DNA of 64,000 bases, from NCBI RefSeq assembly GCF_003412465.1, contig NZ_QTJV01000001.1, positions 868,001 to 932,000 on the forward strand, read 5' to 3'. The translations under genes were made by a program, and so were the position numbers. How positions within the stretch are numbered: position 1 is the stretch's first letter; each line of letters starts with the position of its first letter. The notes under the pieces were generated by a model that was not told where the DNA came from, ran no database searches, and was given only the letters and a program-made list of their open reading frames with translations. Positions 27,240 to 35,939 of the stretch are shown here, one piece after another. This DNA is from Chitinophaga silvisoli (lineage in GTDB: Bacteria; Bacteroidota; Bacteroidia; Chitinophagales; Chitinophagaceae).

Positions 27240-27979
27240 TGAAGAAAATTTACATACGCTATCTGTTCTTACTGTCAGCCCCCTTATTGATGTCTACTTC
27301 TACTCCTGTCAGCGTACGTTATGTAGCACCTTACAAAACGGTGGCACAGGCAGGCATCATCATCGATGGCAATAACCTGTTTATTGCCGATAATGCCGAT
27401 TTAGTCAGTTACGACATTTCCCAACCTGCTACTCCTGCAGAAAAAGATCGTCAGCATCTGAGCGCAGGGATAGATTCTTTATACATGTATCATCAAAATC
27501 TCGTGGTATGCCGTGACAATTTTTATGGCACAGATGTATTTGATGTGTCTTCGGGAGCTTTCAACAGTTCAGGCATCTATTGGCCATGGGGGAGTTGTAA
27601 TAAAGTCGCCTTATATGGTGATAAAGCATTCGTCACTGATAAACCAGGTTATTCCTGTACCGGCGAAAATCCTGATAACAGTGTGCGGATCTACAACATA
27701 AACACTACTGCTACCCCTGAATTGGCAGGTAGTATTTACATGGAAAATGTATCCGGCATGGTAGCAACAGAAAATACCCTTTATGTATCCAATGAGAAAG
27801 ATGGATTAGTCGTAGTGGATATACCCGGCAATACTGTGAAAACTTCGTTTCCCGCCAGGGCCTGTTATCAGTTACAAATTGCCGGCACCAGGCTGTATGC
27901 CCGGACAAAAAGCACACTGGATTGCTATGACATCAGCAATCCTCAAAAACCTGTATTGATTTCACAGTTTCCAAACTGA
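27239..27979 (+). CDS. LVIVD-repeat beta-propeller-like exported protein
   Basis: A 246-residue protein with a signal peptide (about 1-22) and several LVIVD-type repeats: AGIIIDGNNLFIADNADLVSYDISQPATP, DSLYMYHQNLVVCRDNFYGTDVFDVSS, VRIYNINTTATPELAGS, ENTLYVSNEKDGLVVVDIPG and TLDCYDISNPQKPVLISQF. Such repeats form surface beta-propellers whose ligands are generally unknown. Its start codon shares a base with the preceding stop (TAATG), so translation is probably coupled. It looks like the partner of the preceding lipoprotein. Confidence 0.8.
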   Translation: MKKIYIRYLFLLSAPLLMSTSTPVSVRYVAPYKTVAQAGIIIDGNNLFIADNADLVSYDISQPATPAEKDRQHLSAGIDSLYMYHQNLVVCRDNFYGTDVFDVSSGAFNSSGIYWPWGSCNKVALYGDKAFVTDKPGYSCTGENPDNSVRIYNINTTATPELAGSIYMENVSGMVATENTLYVSNEKDGLVVVDIPGNTVKTSFPARACYQLQIAGTRLYARTKSTLDCYDISNPQKPVLISQFPN

Positions 27980-27987
27980 TTCAAAGC

Positions 27988-28620
27988 ATGAAACAATTAT
28001 ACTTTATTTTTTTGCTGACGGGTTGCATGATGGTAGCCAGGGCACAATCATCTTTGAAGGGGATGCGCATTTTCGTGAACGTACCTTCATTTACAGAATT
28101 TGATGGTGGGCCGGCGCTGGGACTGGAGTACCGAATCAAAAATAATATCAGCGTAGCACTGGAAGGGCAGTGGATCTTATACGATGCAAACGATTGGGAC
28201 GCAGAAAGTCATGGTTTCCGATTTACACCGGAGATAAAGTTCTTTCTCCCCGGCAGAAAGCATCGTTATAAATGGTTTTTTGCTGCGCAGGCTTTATATA
28301 AACAGGTGAATTCATTTGAAGACTACATCATCCCGCATTATGAAGATAATGAACAGGTATACGAGGAACTGAGAACTTTTGAGAAGCAAAAGCAGGTGTT
28401 TGCTTTTGGAGGGCGTTTTGGCGTGCAATCCAATTTTGGGGGAAAGAAAGAGAAATTCTTTGTGGAGCTCTCTGTGGGATCAGGGTTCAGATGGAAAGGG
28501 ACACATTTCATTCAGCGTCCACCTGAGGGGAGTATGAAGCGCGGACGTAAGCCCTTGTTTGATACAGAGGGCTGGCTGCCGGATGTGCCATTTAAAGTAA
28601 GATTCGGATATCGTTTATAA
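27988..28620 (+). CDS. Predicted outer-membrane beta-barrel protein, first of two paralogues
   Basis: A 210-residue protein with a signal peptide ending about VARAQ (residue 19). The rest alternates hydrophobic and polar residues as in small barrels (PALGLEYRIKNNISVALEGQWILYD, HGFRFTPEIKFFLPG, KVRFGYRL at the end, with a hydrophobic terminal residue). It is eight bases after the LVIVD gene and is related to the next gene, sharing the GFRF-P-(E/D)-(I/L)-K pattern. Function unknown. An extracellular or periplasmic partner in the LVIVD proteins is plausible. Confidence 0.75.
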   Translation: MKQLYFIFLLTGCMMVARAQSSLKGMRIFVNVPSFTEFDGGPALGLEYRIKNNISVALEGQWILYDANDWDAESHGFRFTPEIKFFLPGRKHRYKWFFAAQALYKQVNSFEDYIIPHYEDNEQVYEELRTFEKQKQVFAFGGRFGVQSNFGGKKEKFFVELSVGSGFRWKGTHFIQRPPEGSMKRGRKPLFDTEGWLPDVPFKVRFGYRL

Positions 28621-28638
28621 TCACAGATTGTTTAGAAT

Positions 28639-29427
28639 ATGAAGAGAACATTACTCATTTATATAACCCTCATGTTTGCATTGGAAGGTAGGTCACAGGA
28701 CATTGGCCTGAACCCGGAGAAGTCAATAAGACGAACAAAGGCAGAATTGATTCGTAAAGAAAAGTTGAGGAAGAAATATATCAAAGATCAGGCACGGAAC
28801 TCAAGGCCTCCATCTCCCAGTGAGCCTGGGCTGACTGTGGGTACGAACTTCCTTTCATTGGCAGAGGAAGATGCAGGACCATCATTGTGGGTGGAATACA
28901 GGTTTTCAAAACACCTGGAAGTGGGATTACAGGGGAGCTGGGTGCTTTATACCGGTTCAGACGATTTTCCGCATTATGGTTTTCGTTTTCAACCGGACCT
29001 GAAATATTATATCCTGCCCAGGCACCATAAGATCATGCCTTTTGTAGGAGTGGGAGCTTTGTTTACACAAGTGCATTACAAGGCATATACATCACTGCCG
29101 GATGATGGGATGGCAGGAGGACCGAGTTTTACAGCTGCGAAAACGACGGTAGAGAATAAGCGGATGCTGGGGTATGCGTTCATTTTTGGGTTTAAGAAAT
29201 ACCTGGATAGGGAAAGGCACCGCCTGGCGTTGGAGGTGTATATGGGAGTAGGGGGGAAGTGGAAGCGTTTTCCGGGTCGTTCGGCTGAACGGACGGCTTT
29301 CCTGGCAAATAGGAGAAATGATCCAAATGTCCCGACTGATTTCGGGTTCTCTTATAAATATGGGTATATGTACCCGAACCAGTATGCGTATCTGCCGGTT
29401 TGTGTGAAGTTGGGGTATAGGTTTTGA
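28639..29427 (+). CDS. Predicted outer-membrane beta-barrel protein, second paralogue
   Basis: A 262-residue protein with a signal peptide (about 1-19), then a lysine/arginine-rich charged stretch (about 25-60) absent from its neighbour, then a barrel region with VEYRFSKHLEVGLQGSWVLYT and HYGFRFQPDLKYYILP. These match the upstream protein in order, so the pair arose by tandem duplication. It ends in CVKLGYRF, a typical barrel C-terminus. It closes the four-gene unit. The basic linker could contact peptidoglycan or another protein, but this is inference. Confidence 0.72.
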   Translation: MKRTLLIYITLMFALEGRSQDIGLNPEKSIRRTKAELIRKEKLRKKYIKDQARNSRPPSPSEPGLTVGTNFLSLAEEDAGPSLWVEYRFSKHLEVGLQGSWVLYTGSDDFPHYGFRFQPDLKYYILPRHHKIMPFVGVGALFTQVHYKAYTSLPDDGMAGGPSFTAAKTTVENKRMLGYAFIFGFKKYLDRERHRLALEVYMGVGGKWKRFPGRSAERTAFLANRRNDPNVPTDFGFSYKYGYMYPNQYAYLPVCVKLGYRF

Positions 29428-29506
29428 CGGCTTATAATTAATGGATGGGTATGTATTGCTTTTGGGATTAAATGTGAAATGATCTACTCTTTCGAATCGT
29501 TCCGGT

Positions 29507-29538
29507 TTTGGATACCGTTGCCGATTCCGTTATATTTG
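29507..29538 (+). promoter_or_regulatory. Promoter of the thiolase gene
   Basis: TTTG at 29507-29510 and TATATTTG at 29531-29538 with a 20-base spacer match the Bacteroidota housekeeping promoter consensus. The thiolase ATG is 39 bases downstream. Confidence 0.8.
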
Positions 29539-29576
29539 GTTGATAGTCACCAAATCAATCTTAAAGAATTCACGGA

Positions 29577-30749
29577 ATGAAAGAAGTATTTATTGTCGCC
29601 GCTGTGCGTACCCCAATCGGCTCGTTTAATGGCGCTTTGTCGACCCTGCCAGCTACCCGGATGGGAGCAATTGTAATCAAAGCCGCCCTGGAACAGGCGG
29701 GTGTTGCAGCGAGTGCTGTCAATGAAGTATTTATGGGCAATGTACTCAGTGCCAACCTGGGACAGGCACCAGCCAACCAGGCGAGTATCTATGCCGGACT
29801 GCCGGATACCGTGCCTTGTACCACTGTAAATAAGGTCTGTGCCTCGGGCATGAAATCTATTATGCTGGGAGCGCAGAGCATCCTGCTGGGAGATAATGAT
29901 GTGGTCGTGGCTGGTGGCATGGAGAATATGAGTGCCGTACCTTATTACCTGGATAAGGCAAGAAACGGATACAAACTCGGTCATGGTACACTGTCGGACG
30001 GTATTATCCGGGATGGCCTCTGGGATCCATACAAGGACTTTCACATGGGCAATGCAGCTGAGATCTGCGCCACTGAATATAAAATATCGCGGGAGGAACA
30101 GGATGAATATGCCTCGCGGAGTTATAAACGAGCGGCAGCCGCCTTTGAGAAAGGATATTTTAAAAATGAGATCGTACCAGTAGAAATCCCCGGAAAAACA
30201 GTCGTTACAGTCGCCGAAGATGAAGATTATAAAAAGGTTAACTTCGAAAAGATCCCAACACTCAAACCCACATTCCAGAAAGACGGTACTATTACAGCTG
30301 CAAATGCTTCCAACATCAACGATGGGGCTGCCGCAGTCGTTTTGGTCAGCGGTGAGAAGCTGAAAGAACTGGGTTTGAAGCCATTGGCAAAGATCATCAG
30401 TTTTGCAGATGCCTCTCAGGCCCCCGAATGGTTTACCACTACGCCTGTGAAAGCGGTGAACAATGCCCTGAAGAAAGCGGGAATGAGCATCGATCAGATG
30501 GATTTTGCGGAAATCAATGAAGCATTTTCCTGTGTGCCGATTGCAAATCAGCGGGACCTGGGCCTGGATATGGAGAAGGTGAATGTGTGGGGTGGGGCAG
30601 TAGCCCTGGGGCATCCGATCGGTTGTAGCGGAGCGAGGATTGTAGTGACGCTGAATTCAATACTGCATCAGAATAATGCAAGATATGGAGTGGCGGGGAT
30701 TTGTAACGGAGGCGGAGGAGCGAGTGCCATTATCATCGAAAGAGTCTAA
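29577..30749 (+). CDS. Acetyl-CoA C-acetyltransferase (thiolase)
   Basis: A 390-residue biosynthetic-type thiolase that condenses two acetyl-CoA or cleaves acetoacetyl-CoA. The nucleophilic cysteine is at about residue 88 ([13 protein letters not shown]), the histidine at 346 ([12 protein letters not shown]) and the second cysteine at 376 ([11 protein letters not shown]). Length and motifs match AtoB/ThlA-type enzymes. It stands alone under its own consensus promoter, with no other fatty-acid oxidation or mevalonate gene adjacent, so the direction of the reaction in vivo cannot be told. Confidence 0.93.
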   Translation: MKEVFIVAAVRTPIGSFNGALSTLPATRMGAIVIKAALEQAGVAASAVNEVFMGNVLSANLGQAPANQASIYAGLPDTVPCTTVNKVCASGMKSIMLGAQSILLGDNDVVVAGGMENMSAVPYYLDKARNGYKLGHGTLSDGIIRDGLWDPYKDFHMGNAAEICATEYKISREEQDEYASRSYKRAAAAFEKGYFKNEIVPVEIPGKTVVTVAEDEDYKKVNFEKIPTLKPTFQKDGTITAANASNINDGAAAVVLVSGEKLKELGLKPLAKIISFADASQAPEWFTTTPVKAVNNALKKAGMSIDQMDFAEINEAFSCVPIANQRDLGLDMEKVNVWGGAVALGHPIGCSGARIVVTLNSILHQNNARYGVAGICNGGGGASAIIIERV

Positions 30750-30754
30750 AAAAA

Positions 30755-30861
30755 AGAGGTTGTATCAAAAGTAATAGGATGGAATTTAGCATTCAATAAA
30801 AGAAAATTCTCTCCATCAGGTTCCCGGATAAATCCGGGAAATTACTTTTGCTACAACCTCT
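30755..30861. repeat. Long inverted repeat with nested hairpin (terminator-like element)
   Basis: Arms of 21 bases at 30755-30775 and 30841-30861 pair at 20 of 21 positions. The 65-base interior contains its own hairpin, CCCGGAT/ATCCGGG near 30824-30839. An A run flanks the left arm, so it can end the minus-strand membrane-protein gene, whose stop codon touches the right arm. Its arm sequence GAGGTTGTATCA is shared with hairpins at 6067 and, in part, 44617. Confidence 0.75.
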
Positions 30862-31499
30862 TATCTATATAAGCTTAAGGTCGTATCCAGTTTTGCCCCT
30901 TTCCCGGTTTCTTCCACCATATTCAATCGGAGCCATACGCTATCCTTTCCTCTTTTTTCCATCTTTACCGCCAGGATATTCTTTTCCGGCATAATCACAT
31001 CACTGGTAATCTTTTCGAATAAATAATATTTATCCTGTACCAGGCTAAAAGTAGGATGCCTGTCTATGATATCTATAGTCTTGGTTTGCAGGGCAAAGTC
31101 ATCATCTATCCGGTACCTTTCCAGTTTTGCGTCCGACAGGAGTCCCAACCCCATAATTACTGCCAGGGTACGTAAAGGAGGCAGGAGCAGGCCTGCTGCC
31201 AGTACGAAGGGGAAGCAATAGAATGCTGCCAGGTAAACTCTTTTTCCGGTCACCTCTGGTTGGGTAAGGCCGTATAAAATGATGGCAGAACCTGCGTAAA
31301 AGGTGAAGAAGACTCTTTCGGTGTAAGTGCCTTTAAACCCATAGCCGGCAATGAGGAGGATCACGCAGAGTACGGAGAAAAAGAGCATGGAGAGGTGGAA
31401 ATACCACATCAGCTGGGTGATGACAGGTGCTTTCACCTTTTTGATCTTGCAGGAGATGGCTGCAAGGAAGCAGATAGATAGGACAGTTAAGGTAAACAT
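30861..31499 (-). CDS. Hypothetical membrane protein
   Basis: A 212-residue protein not recognised. The first 120 residues contain about four hydrophobic helices (TLTVLSICFLAAISC, WYFHLSMLFFSVLCVILLIAGYG, VFFTFYAGSAIILYGL, VYLAAFYCFPFVLAAGLLLPP), and the last 90 form a soluble charged domain with beta character. The frame is clean, the ATG start is at 31499, and it is convergent to the thiolase gene and divergent from the pyruvate dehydrogenase gene. No motif suggests function. Confidence 0.7.
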   Translation of the reverse strand: MFTLTVLSICFLAAISCKIKKVKAPVITQLMWYFHLSMLFFSVLCVILLIAGYGFKGTYTERVFFTFYAGSAIILYGLTQPEVTGKRVYLAAFYCFPFVLAAGLLLPPLRTLAVIMGLGLLSDAKLERYRIDDDFALQTKTIDIIDRHPTFSLVQDKYYLFEKITSDVIMPEKNILAVKMEKRGKDSVWLRLNMVEETGKGAKLDTTLSLYR

Positions 31500-31594
31500 A
31501 GGTAAGGATATTCGCAGCTAATATATATAATATATATGTATTATTTAAATAGAAAAGCTTGTGAGCCACCGAAGCAGGCAGCTATCAATTTATC

Positions 31595-31626
31595 TTTGCT
31601 TTTTTCACCATTAAACAATAATTTTG
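31595..31626 (+). promoter_or_regulatory. Promoter of the pyruvate dehydrogenase beta gene
   Basis: TTTG at 31595-31598 and TAATTTTG at 31619-31626 are spaced by 20 bases, an excellent consensus. The upstream TTTG also lies within TATCTTTG, which could serve as a second -7 element. The inferred start codon is at 31683. Confidence 0.8.
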
Positions 31627-31682
31627 CCCCTGCCTTTGAGAAAAACAAAGGCAATCATCTTTCAAACTTTAAGAGTAACAGC

Positions 31683-32666
31683 ATGCGTCAGATAGCTTTC
31701 AGACAAGCCTTACGAGAAGCCTTACAGGAAGAAATGCGCCGTGACGAGCGGGTTTTCCTGATGGGAGAGGAAGTAGCCGAATACAATGGTGCCTATAAAG
31801 TTAGCCAGGGAATGCTGGATGAATTTGGGGCAAAAAGAGTGATAGATACCCCTATTGCCGAGCTGGGTTTTACTGCAATCGGAGTAGGTGCTGCTCAGAA
31901 CGGGCTTCGTCCGGTTCTGGAATTCATGACCTGGAACTTCGCCGTACTGGCCCTGGACCAGATCCTGAATACTGCTTCTAAAATGCTCGCTATGAGTGGT
32001 GGACAGGTAGGTTGCCCGATCGTATTCCGCGGCCCTAACGGTTCTGCTGGTCAGCTGGGTGCTCAGCACTCCACTGCTTTTGAAAGCTACTATGCAAATA
32101 TCCCAGGTTTAAAAGTTATCTCTGTTTCCAACCCATACGATGCTAAAGGTCTGTTGAAAGCGGCTATCCGTGACAATGATCCGGTTGTGTTCATGGAGAG
32201 CGAGCAGATGTATGGTGATATGGGTGAAGTACCTGAAGAAGAGTACATCATTCCTATTGGTAAAGCTGATATCAAACGCGCTGGTAGAGACGTTACCATC
32301 GTATCTTTCAATAAAATGATGAAGGTTGCACTGGGTGCAGCTGAAGAACTGGCTAAAGAAGGTATCGAGGCAGAAGTAATTGACCTCCGTACTATTCGCC
32401 CGCTGGACTGGTTCACCATCCTGGAGTCTGTTAAGAAGACTAACCGCCTGGTGATCGTTGAAGAACAGTGGCCATTCTCCAGCATTTCTTCCGAGATCTC
32501 TTACAGAATCCAGAAGGAAGGTTTCGACTACCTGGATGCTCCTATTCGTCGTATTACTGCTGCTGATGCGCCTATGCACTATGCACCAAACCTGGTGAAA
32601 GCATATCTGCCTGATGTGGAAAGAACAGTAAAACTGGTGAAAGAAGTAATGTACATGAAGAAGTAA
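31683..32666 (+). CDS. pdhB: Pyruvate dehydrogenase E1 component, beta subunit
   Basis: A 327-residue protein that, with the alpha subunit, forms the thiamine-diphosphate E1 enzyme passing acetyl groups to lipoyl E2. Signatures include [64 protein letters not shown] and the C-terminal transketolase-type domain ([32 protein letters not shown]). I start at the ATG at 31683 because the homologous region begins there and the promoter lies between 31536 and that codon. The alpha subunit gene is not adjacent. A 2-oxoisovalerate E1 beta is the main alternative. Confidence 0.9.
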   Translation: MRQIAFRQALREALQEEMRRDERVFLMGEEVAEYNGAYKVSQGMLDEFGAKRVIDTPIAELGFTAIGVGAAQNGLRPVLEFMTWNFAVLALDQILNTASKMLAMSGGQVGCPIVFRGPNGSAGQLGAQHSTAFESYYANIPGLKVISVSNPYDAKGLLKAAIRDNDPVVFMESEQMYGDMGEVPEEEYIIPIGKADIKRAGRDVTIVSFNKMMKVALGAAEELAKEGIEAEVIDLRTIRPLDWFTILESVKKTNRLVIVEEQWPFSSISSEISYRIQKEGFDYLDAPIRRITAADAPMHYAPNLVKAYLPDVERTVKLVKEVMYMKK

Positions 32667-32683
32667 TTATTTCAGGGAAATAG

Positions 32684-32716
32684 AAAAAGCCGTCTCAATA
32701 GAGGCGGCTTTTTTAT
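32684..32716. terminator. Bidirectional terminator between pdhB and cysM
   Basis: The stem GCCGTCTC/GAGGCGGC (one G-U pair) with a 4-base loop is flanked by an A run on the left and a T run on the right. It can serve both convergent genes. Confidence 0.88.
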
Positions 32717-32788
32717 TTTAAACCAAATTGTCAGATTGTTTTCAACCGGATAAATCAGTCCGAATGAATTAGTTTTTAAACCTAATGA

Positions 32789-33676
32789 TCATCCGAACAA
32801 ATCTGAAGACAAATACCTGTCTCCTCTATCACATATTATACACACGATCACCCCTTTATCCAACTCCCTCGACAATCTCTCAGCTGCAGACACCGCACCA
32901 CCACTACTCATCCCACAGAAGACTCCTTCTTCCTTCGCCAGTCTCCTCGTCATGATCTTCGCCTCTTCCTCCGCTATATCCATAATCCTGTCTACCCGCT
33001 GGCGATCAAAAATCTTCGGCAGGTAAGCCTCCGGCCATTTACGGATGCCGGGAATTTTCGACCCGTCTGTAGGCTGACAACCCACTATCTGCACGGCTTC
33101 ATTCACTTCTTTCAGGTATTTGGAAACTCCCATAATCGTACCCGTAGTACCCATAGCACTCACAAAGTGCGTCACAGTACCCTCTGTATCTCTCCAGATC
33201 TCAGGTCCGGTAGTCTTGTAGTGCATACCATAGTTATCCGGGTTGCCGAACTGGTTGAGCATATGATACCCGCCCTTGGCCACCTGGGCATTGGCATAAT
33301 CAATAGACCCTTCCATAGACTGCTCCTTAGGAGTGAGAATCACTTTTGCACCAAAGGCTTCCATGGTCAGTACCCTTTCCCTGGTAGCATCTTCCGGCAT
33401 TACCAGTTCTATCTCTACGCCAAACAGGCTGGCGATCATGGCCAGTGCAATACCGGTATTGCCGCTGGTCGCTTCTATCAGTTTAATTCCGGGTTTCAGT
33501 TCTCCTCTGTCCAGTGCGCCTTTGATCATGCCATAAGCCGCCCTGTCTTTCACACTACCTCCCGGGTTGGTGCCTTCCAGCTTTGCCAGAATGGTCACAT
33601 TCGGATTGGCGCTGATGTTTTTCAGCGTAACCATAGGCGTGTTGCCTACCAATTCCAAAATTCCTTTTCCTTGCAT
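32789..33676 (-). CDS. cysM: Cysteine synthase (O-acetylserine sulfhydrylase), CysM-like
   Basis: A 295-residue fold-type II PLP enzyme that makes cysteine from O-acetylserine and sulfide. The Schiff-base lysine is at residue 43 (NPGGSVKDRAAYGM), with the phosphate-binding loop EATSGNTGIALAM and the asparagine-rich loop GTTGTIMGVSKYLKE. The short length and the MEGSIDYANAQV region are closer to CysM than to CysK. It is 16 bases downstream of the serine acetyltransferase gene, a natural biosynthetic pair. Distinguishing CysM from CysK is less certain than the reaction. Confidence 0.92.
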   Translation of the reverse strand: MQGKGILELVGNTPMVTLKNISANPNVTILAKLEGTNPGGSVKDRAAYGMIKGALDRGELKPGIKLIEATSGNTGIALAMIASLFGVEIELVMPEDATRERVLTMEAFGAKVILTPKEQSMEGSIDYANAQVAKGGYHMLNQFGNPDNYGMHYKTTGPEIWRDTEGTVTHFVSAMGTTGTIMGVSKYLKEVNEAVQIVGCQPTDGSKIPGIRKWPEAYLPKIFDRQRVDRIMDIAEEEAKIMTRRLAKEEGVFCGMSSGGAVSAAERLSRELDKGVIVCIICDRGDRYLSSDLFG

Positions 33677-33692
33677 CAGTTATATTGTTTTA

Positions 33693-34502
33693 TCACACGT
33701 TCACTGTGTTCATACTCCCGTCTGCCTTGTAGTAGATCCTGCTGAAAGGCTCTGTACTCTTGATCAGCCATACATTACCACCGATAATGCTGTGATGGCC
33801 TACTACGGTATCCCCGCCCAGGATGGTAGCGCCGGCATAGATTACTACGTGGTCTTCGATCGTCGGGTGCCTTTTGCTCCTGGCCATATCCTTATCCACA
33901 CTCAGGGCACCCAGTGTGACACCCTGGTAGAGTTTTACATGTGCACCGATTTCGGTGGTTTCACCAATTACGATCCCTGTTCCATGGTCCATGCAAAAGT
34001 AGGGAGCGATGACTGCAGCAGGATGTATGTCGATGCCGGTACGGCTATGGGCCTGCTCAGTAATCATACGGGGCAGGAGAGGGACGTGAAGTCGCTGTAA
34101 AGCATGAGCTACCCGGTAAAATGCAATTGCATAAAAACCGGGATAGGCCCTGATCACCTCATAAAGGCAGGTGGCTGCGGGGTCTCCCTGCAGCAAGGCT
34201 TCTGCATCCTTATTCAGTGCATCATAAATATCTGGTGCCTGGGCCATGAACTGCTGGCTCAGCTTAGCAGCATCACCCGGCAACTGTGTTTGCATGGGTT
34301 GTAAGAGGTGTTGCAATTCATTTTGCAACATGTGCGCGTATTCTTCCAGCAACACGAGATCAGGCATCACCTTTCCCTGGTATTCGGGGAATAACCAATT
34401 GATAAAATTATTCGCAAAATCGTTTACCGCACTGGTCGAGGGATAGGCAGTTGCAGCAGCCTGCTGGTGCCTCCTTCTTAATTCTTCTAAAAGTTGTTGC
34501 AT
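33693..34502 (-). CDS. cysE: Serine O-acetyltransferase
   Basis: A protein of about 269 residues that acetylates serine, the first step of cysteine synthesis. The C-terminal half is a left-handed beta-helix with hexapeptide repeats, with the active-site histidine in YFCMDHGTGIVIGETTEIGAHVKLYQGVTLGAL, then a second lobe IEDHVVIYAGATILGG. The N-terminal half is helical. I choose ATG at 34502 (MQQLLEELRRR); an in-frame ATG at 34565 adds 21 residues, but a TAATTTCA promoter-like element lies between them. It forms an operon with cysM. Confidence 0.88.
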   Translation of the reverse strand: MQQLLEELRRRHQQAAATAYPSTSAVNDFANNFINWLFPEYQGKVMPDLVLLEEYAHMLQNELQHLLQPMQTQLPGDAAKLSQQFMAQAPDIYDALNKDAEALLQGDPAATCLYEVIRAYPGFYAIAFYRVAHALQRLHVPLLPRMITEQAHSRTGIDIHPAAVIAPYFCMDHGTGIVIGETTEIGAHVKLYQGVTLGALSVDKDMARSKRHPTIEDHVVIYAGATILGGDTVVGHHSIIGGNVWLIKSTEPFSRIYYKADGSMNTVNV

Positions 34503-34638
34503 ATGCAAGTGAATTACAGGCCTATAGTGAATCTTCCTATTTCCTGAAATTACGGAAAAGTCCATAAAAGTAGTAGATAAATATCATTTGGTAGTGCATA
34601 GCTTTCATTTTCCTGTCAAAAGATCCCCCGAAATGCGA

Positions 34639-34671
34639 TTTGTTACCCAATCCTTTTTTATATTATTTTTG
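34639..34671 (+). promoter_or_regulatory. Promoter of the response-regulator gene
   Basis: TTTG at 34639-34642 and TATTTTTG at 34664-34671, with a 21-base spacer, match the consensus. The ATG is 25 bases downstream. Confidence 0.75.
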
Positions 34672-34695
34672 CCTGTTGTTCACTAAAACCAAGAT

Positions 34696-35880
34696 ATGGC
34701 CAACATTCTGATAATCGATGACGAAAAGAGTATCCGCAAAACACTGTCGGAGATCTTAAGCTATGAGGGCTACAAAGTAGACGAAGCTGCGGATGGTGCT
34801 GAAGGCTTTAAGATGTTTAAAGACAAGCAGTACGATGCAGTGCTTTGTGATATTAAAATGCCCAAGATGGATGGGCTGGAATTTCTGGAAAAAGCCAAAG
34901 AAGCCAATCCGGATGTTCCCATTGTGATGGTGTCAGGCCATGGCAATATCGATACAGCGGTAGAAGCCGTAAAAAAGGGAGCATATGATTATATCTCCAA
35001 ACCACCGGATCTGAACAGGTTGTTAGTCACCCTGCGCAATGCGATGGACAAGAGTACCCTTGTGGCAGAAACCAAGGTGCTCCGCCGCAAAGTGAACAGA
35101 ACCCAGGAAATGATCGGCCAGTCAGCTCCTATCCTCAAGATCAAGGAAACCATCGAAAAGGTGGCACCTACCGATGCCCGTGTACTGGTAACAGGTGAAA
35201 ACGGGGTGGGTAAGGAACTGGTAGCCCGCTGGCTCCATGAGCGCAGCCACCGTGCAGCTGGTCCTATCGTAGAAGTAAACTGCGCTGCTATACCCAGCGA
35301 ACTGATAGAAAGTGAGCTCTTTGGTCATGAAAAAGGCTCCTTCACCTCTGCCGTAAAACAACGTATTGGTAAATTCGAACAGGCGAACGGCGGTACCCTC
35401 TTCCTCGATGAAATTGGCGATATGAGCCTCAGCGCACAGGCCAAGGTACTCCGTGCCCTTCAGGAAGGCAAGATCACCCGGGTGGGTGGCGATAAGGAAA
35501 TCAGCGTGGATGTGCGTGTGGTAGCCGCTACCAACAAAGACCTGCTGAAAGAGGTGGAAGACAAAAACTTCCGTCTTGACCTCTATCACCGTCTCAGCGT
35601 GATCCTGATTCACGTTCCTTCGCTGAACGATCGTCGTGACGATATCCCTGCCCTGGTAGAACATTTCCTGGAAAGTGCCTGCCAGGAGTACGGTATGGCG
35701 AAAAAAGGTATTGAGAAGGATGCTATGAAAGCGCTGCAGAACCACAACTGGTCCGGTAATATCCGTGAACTGGGCAACGTGGTAGCACGACTCGTCATCC
35801 TGTCAGGCAAGACCATCACCACCGAAGACGTGGTAGACTACGTCGTACCTGCGAGAGATAAGAAGAAAGTGAATGCCTGA
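34696..35880 (+). CDS. NtrC-type response regulator lacking a DNA-binding domain
   Basis: A 394-residue protein. A receiver domain covers residues 1-120 with the phospho-acceptor aspartate at 52 (AVLCDIKMPKMDG). A sigma-54-interaction type AAA+ domain covers about 140-365, with Walker A at 167-174 (GENGVGKE) and Walker B at about 235-240 (TLFLDEIGD). The GAFTGA loop that contacts sigma-54 reads GSFTSA (214-219). The protein ends at VVDYVVPARDKKKVNA, without the Fis-type helix-turn-helix that follows in classic NtrC. It belongs to a Bacteroidota group with these traits, so it may act through partner proteins or not through sigma-54 at all. No sensor kinase is adjacent. Confidence 0.9.
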   Translation: MANILIIDDEKSIRKTLSEILSYEGYKVDEAADGAEGFKMFKDKQYDAVLCDIKMPKMDGLEFLEKAKEANPDVPIVMVSGHGNIDTAVEAVKKGAYDYISKPPDLNRLLVTLRNAMDKSTLVAETKVLRRKVNRTQEMIGQSAPILKIKETIEKVAPTDARVLVTGENGVGKELVARWLHERSHRAAGPIVEVNCAAIPSELIESELFGHEKGSFTSAVKQRIGKFEQANGGTLFLDEIGDMSLSAQAKVLRALQEGKITRVGGDKEISVDVRVVAATNKDLLKEVEDKNFRLDLYHRLSVILIHVPSLNDRRDDIPALVEHFLESACQEYGMAKKGIEKDAMKALQNHNWSGNIRELGNVVARLVILSGKTITTEDVVDYVVPARDKKKVNA

Positions 35881-35891
35881 TCATATTTAAG

Positions 35892-35924
35892 AAAACGCTC
35901 CTGCCCAGGGTGGGAGCGTTTTTC
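35892..35924 (+). terminator. Terminator of the response-regulator gene
   Basis: The stem AAAACGCTCC...GGGAGCGTTTTT follows the stop by 11 bases. The same outer stem recurs at 41872-41906. Confidence 0.88.
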
Positions 35925-35939
35925 CCAATTGTTATTCCC

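Noticed and set aside
29547..30614. 355-codon minus-strand open frame over the thiolase gene
   Set aside because: It mirrors the well-conserved thiolase frame and shows no family motif.
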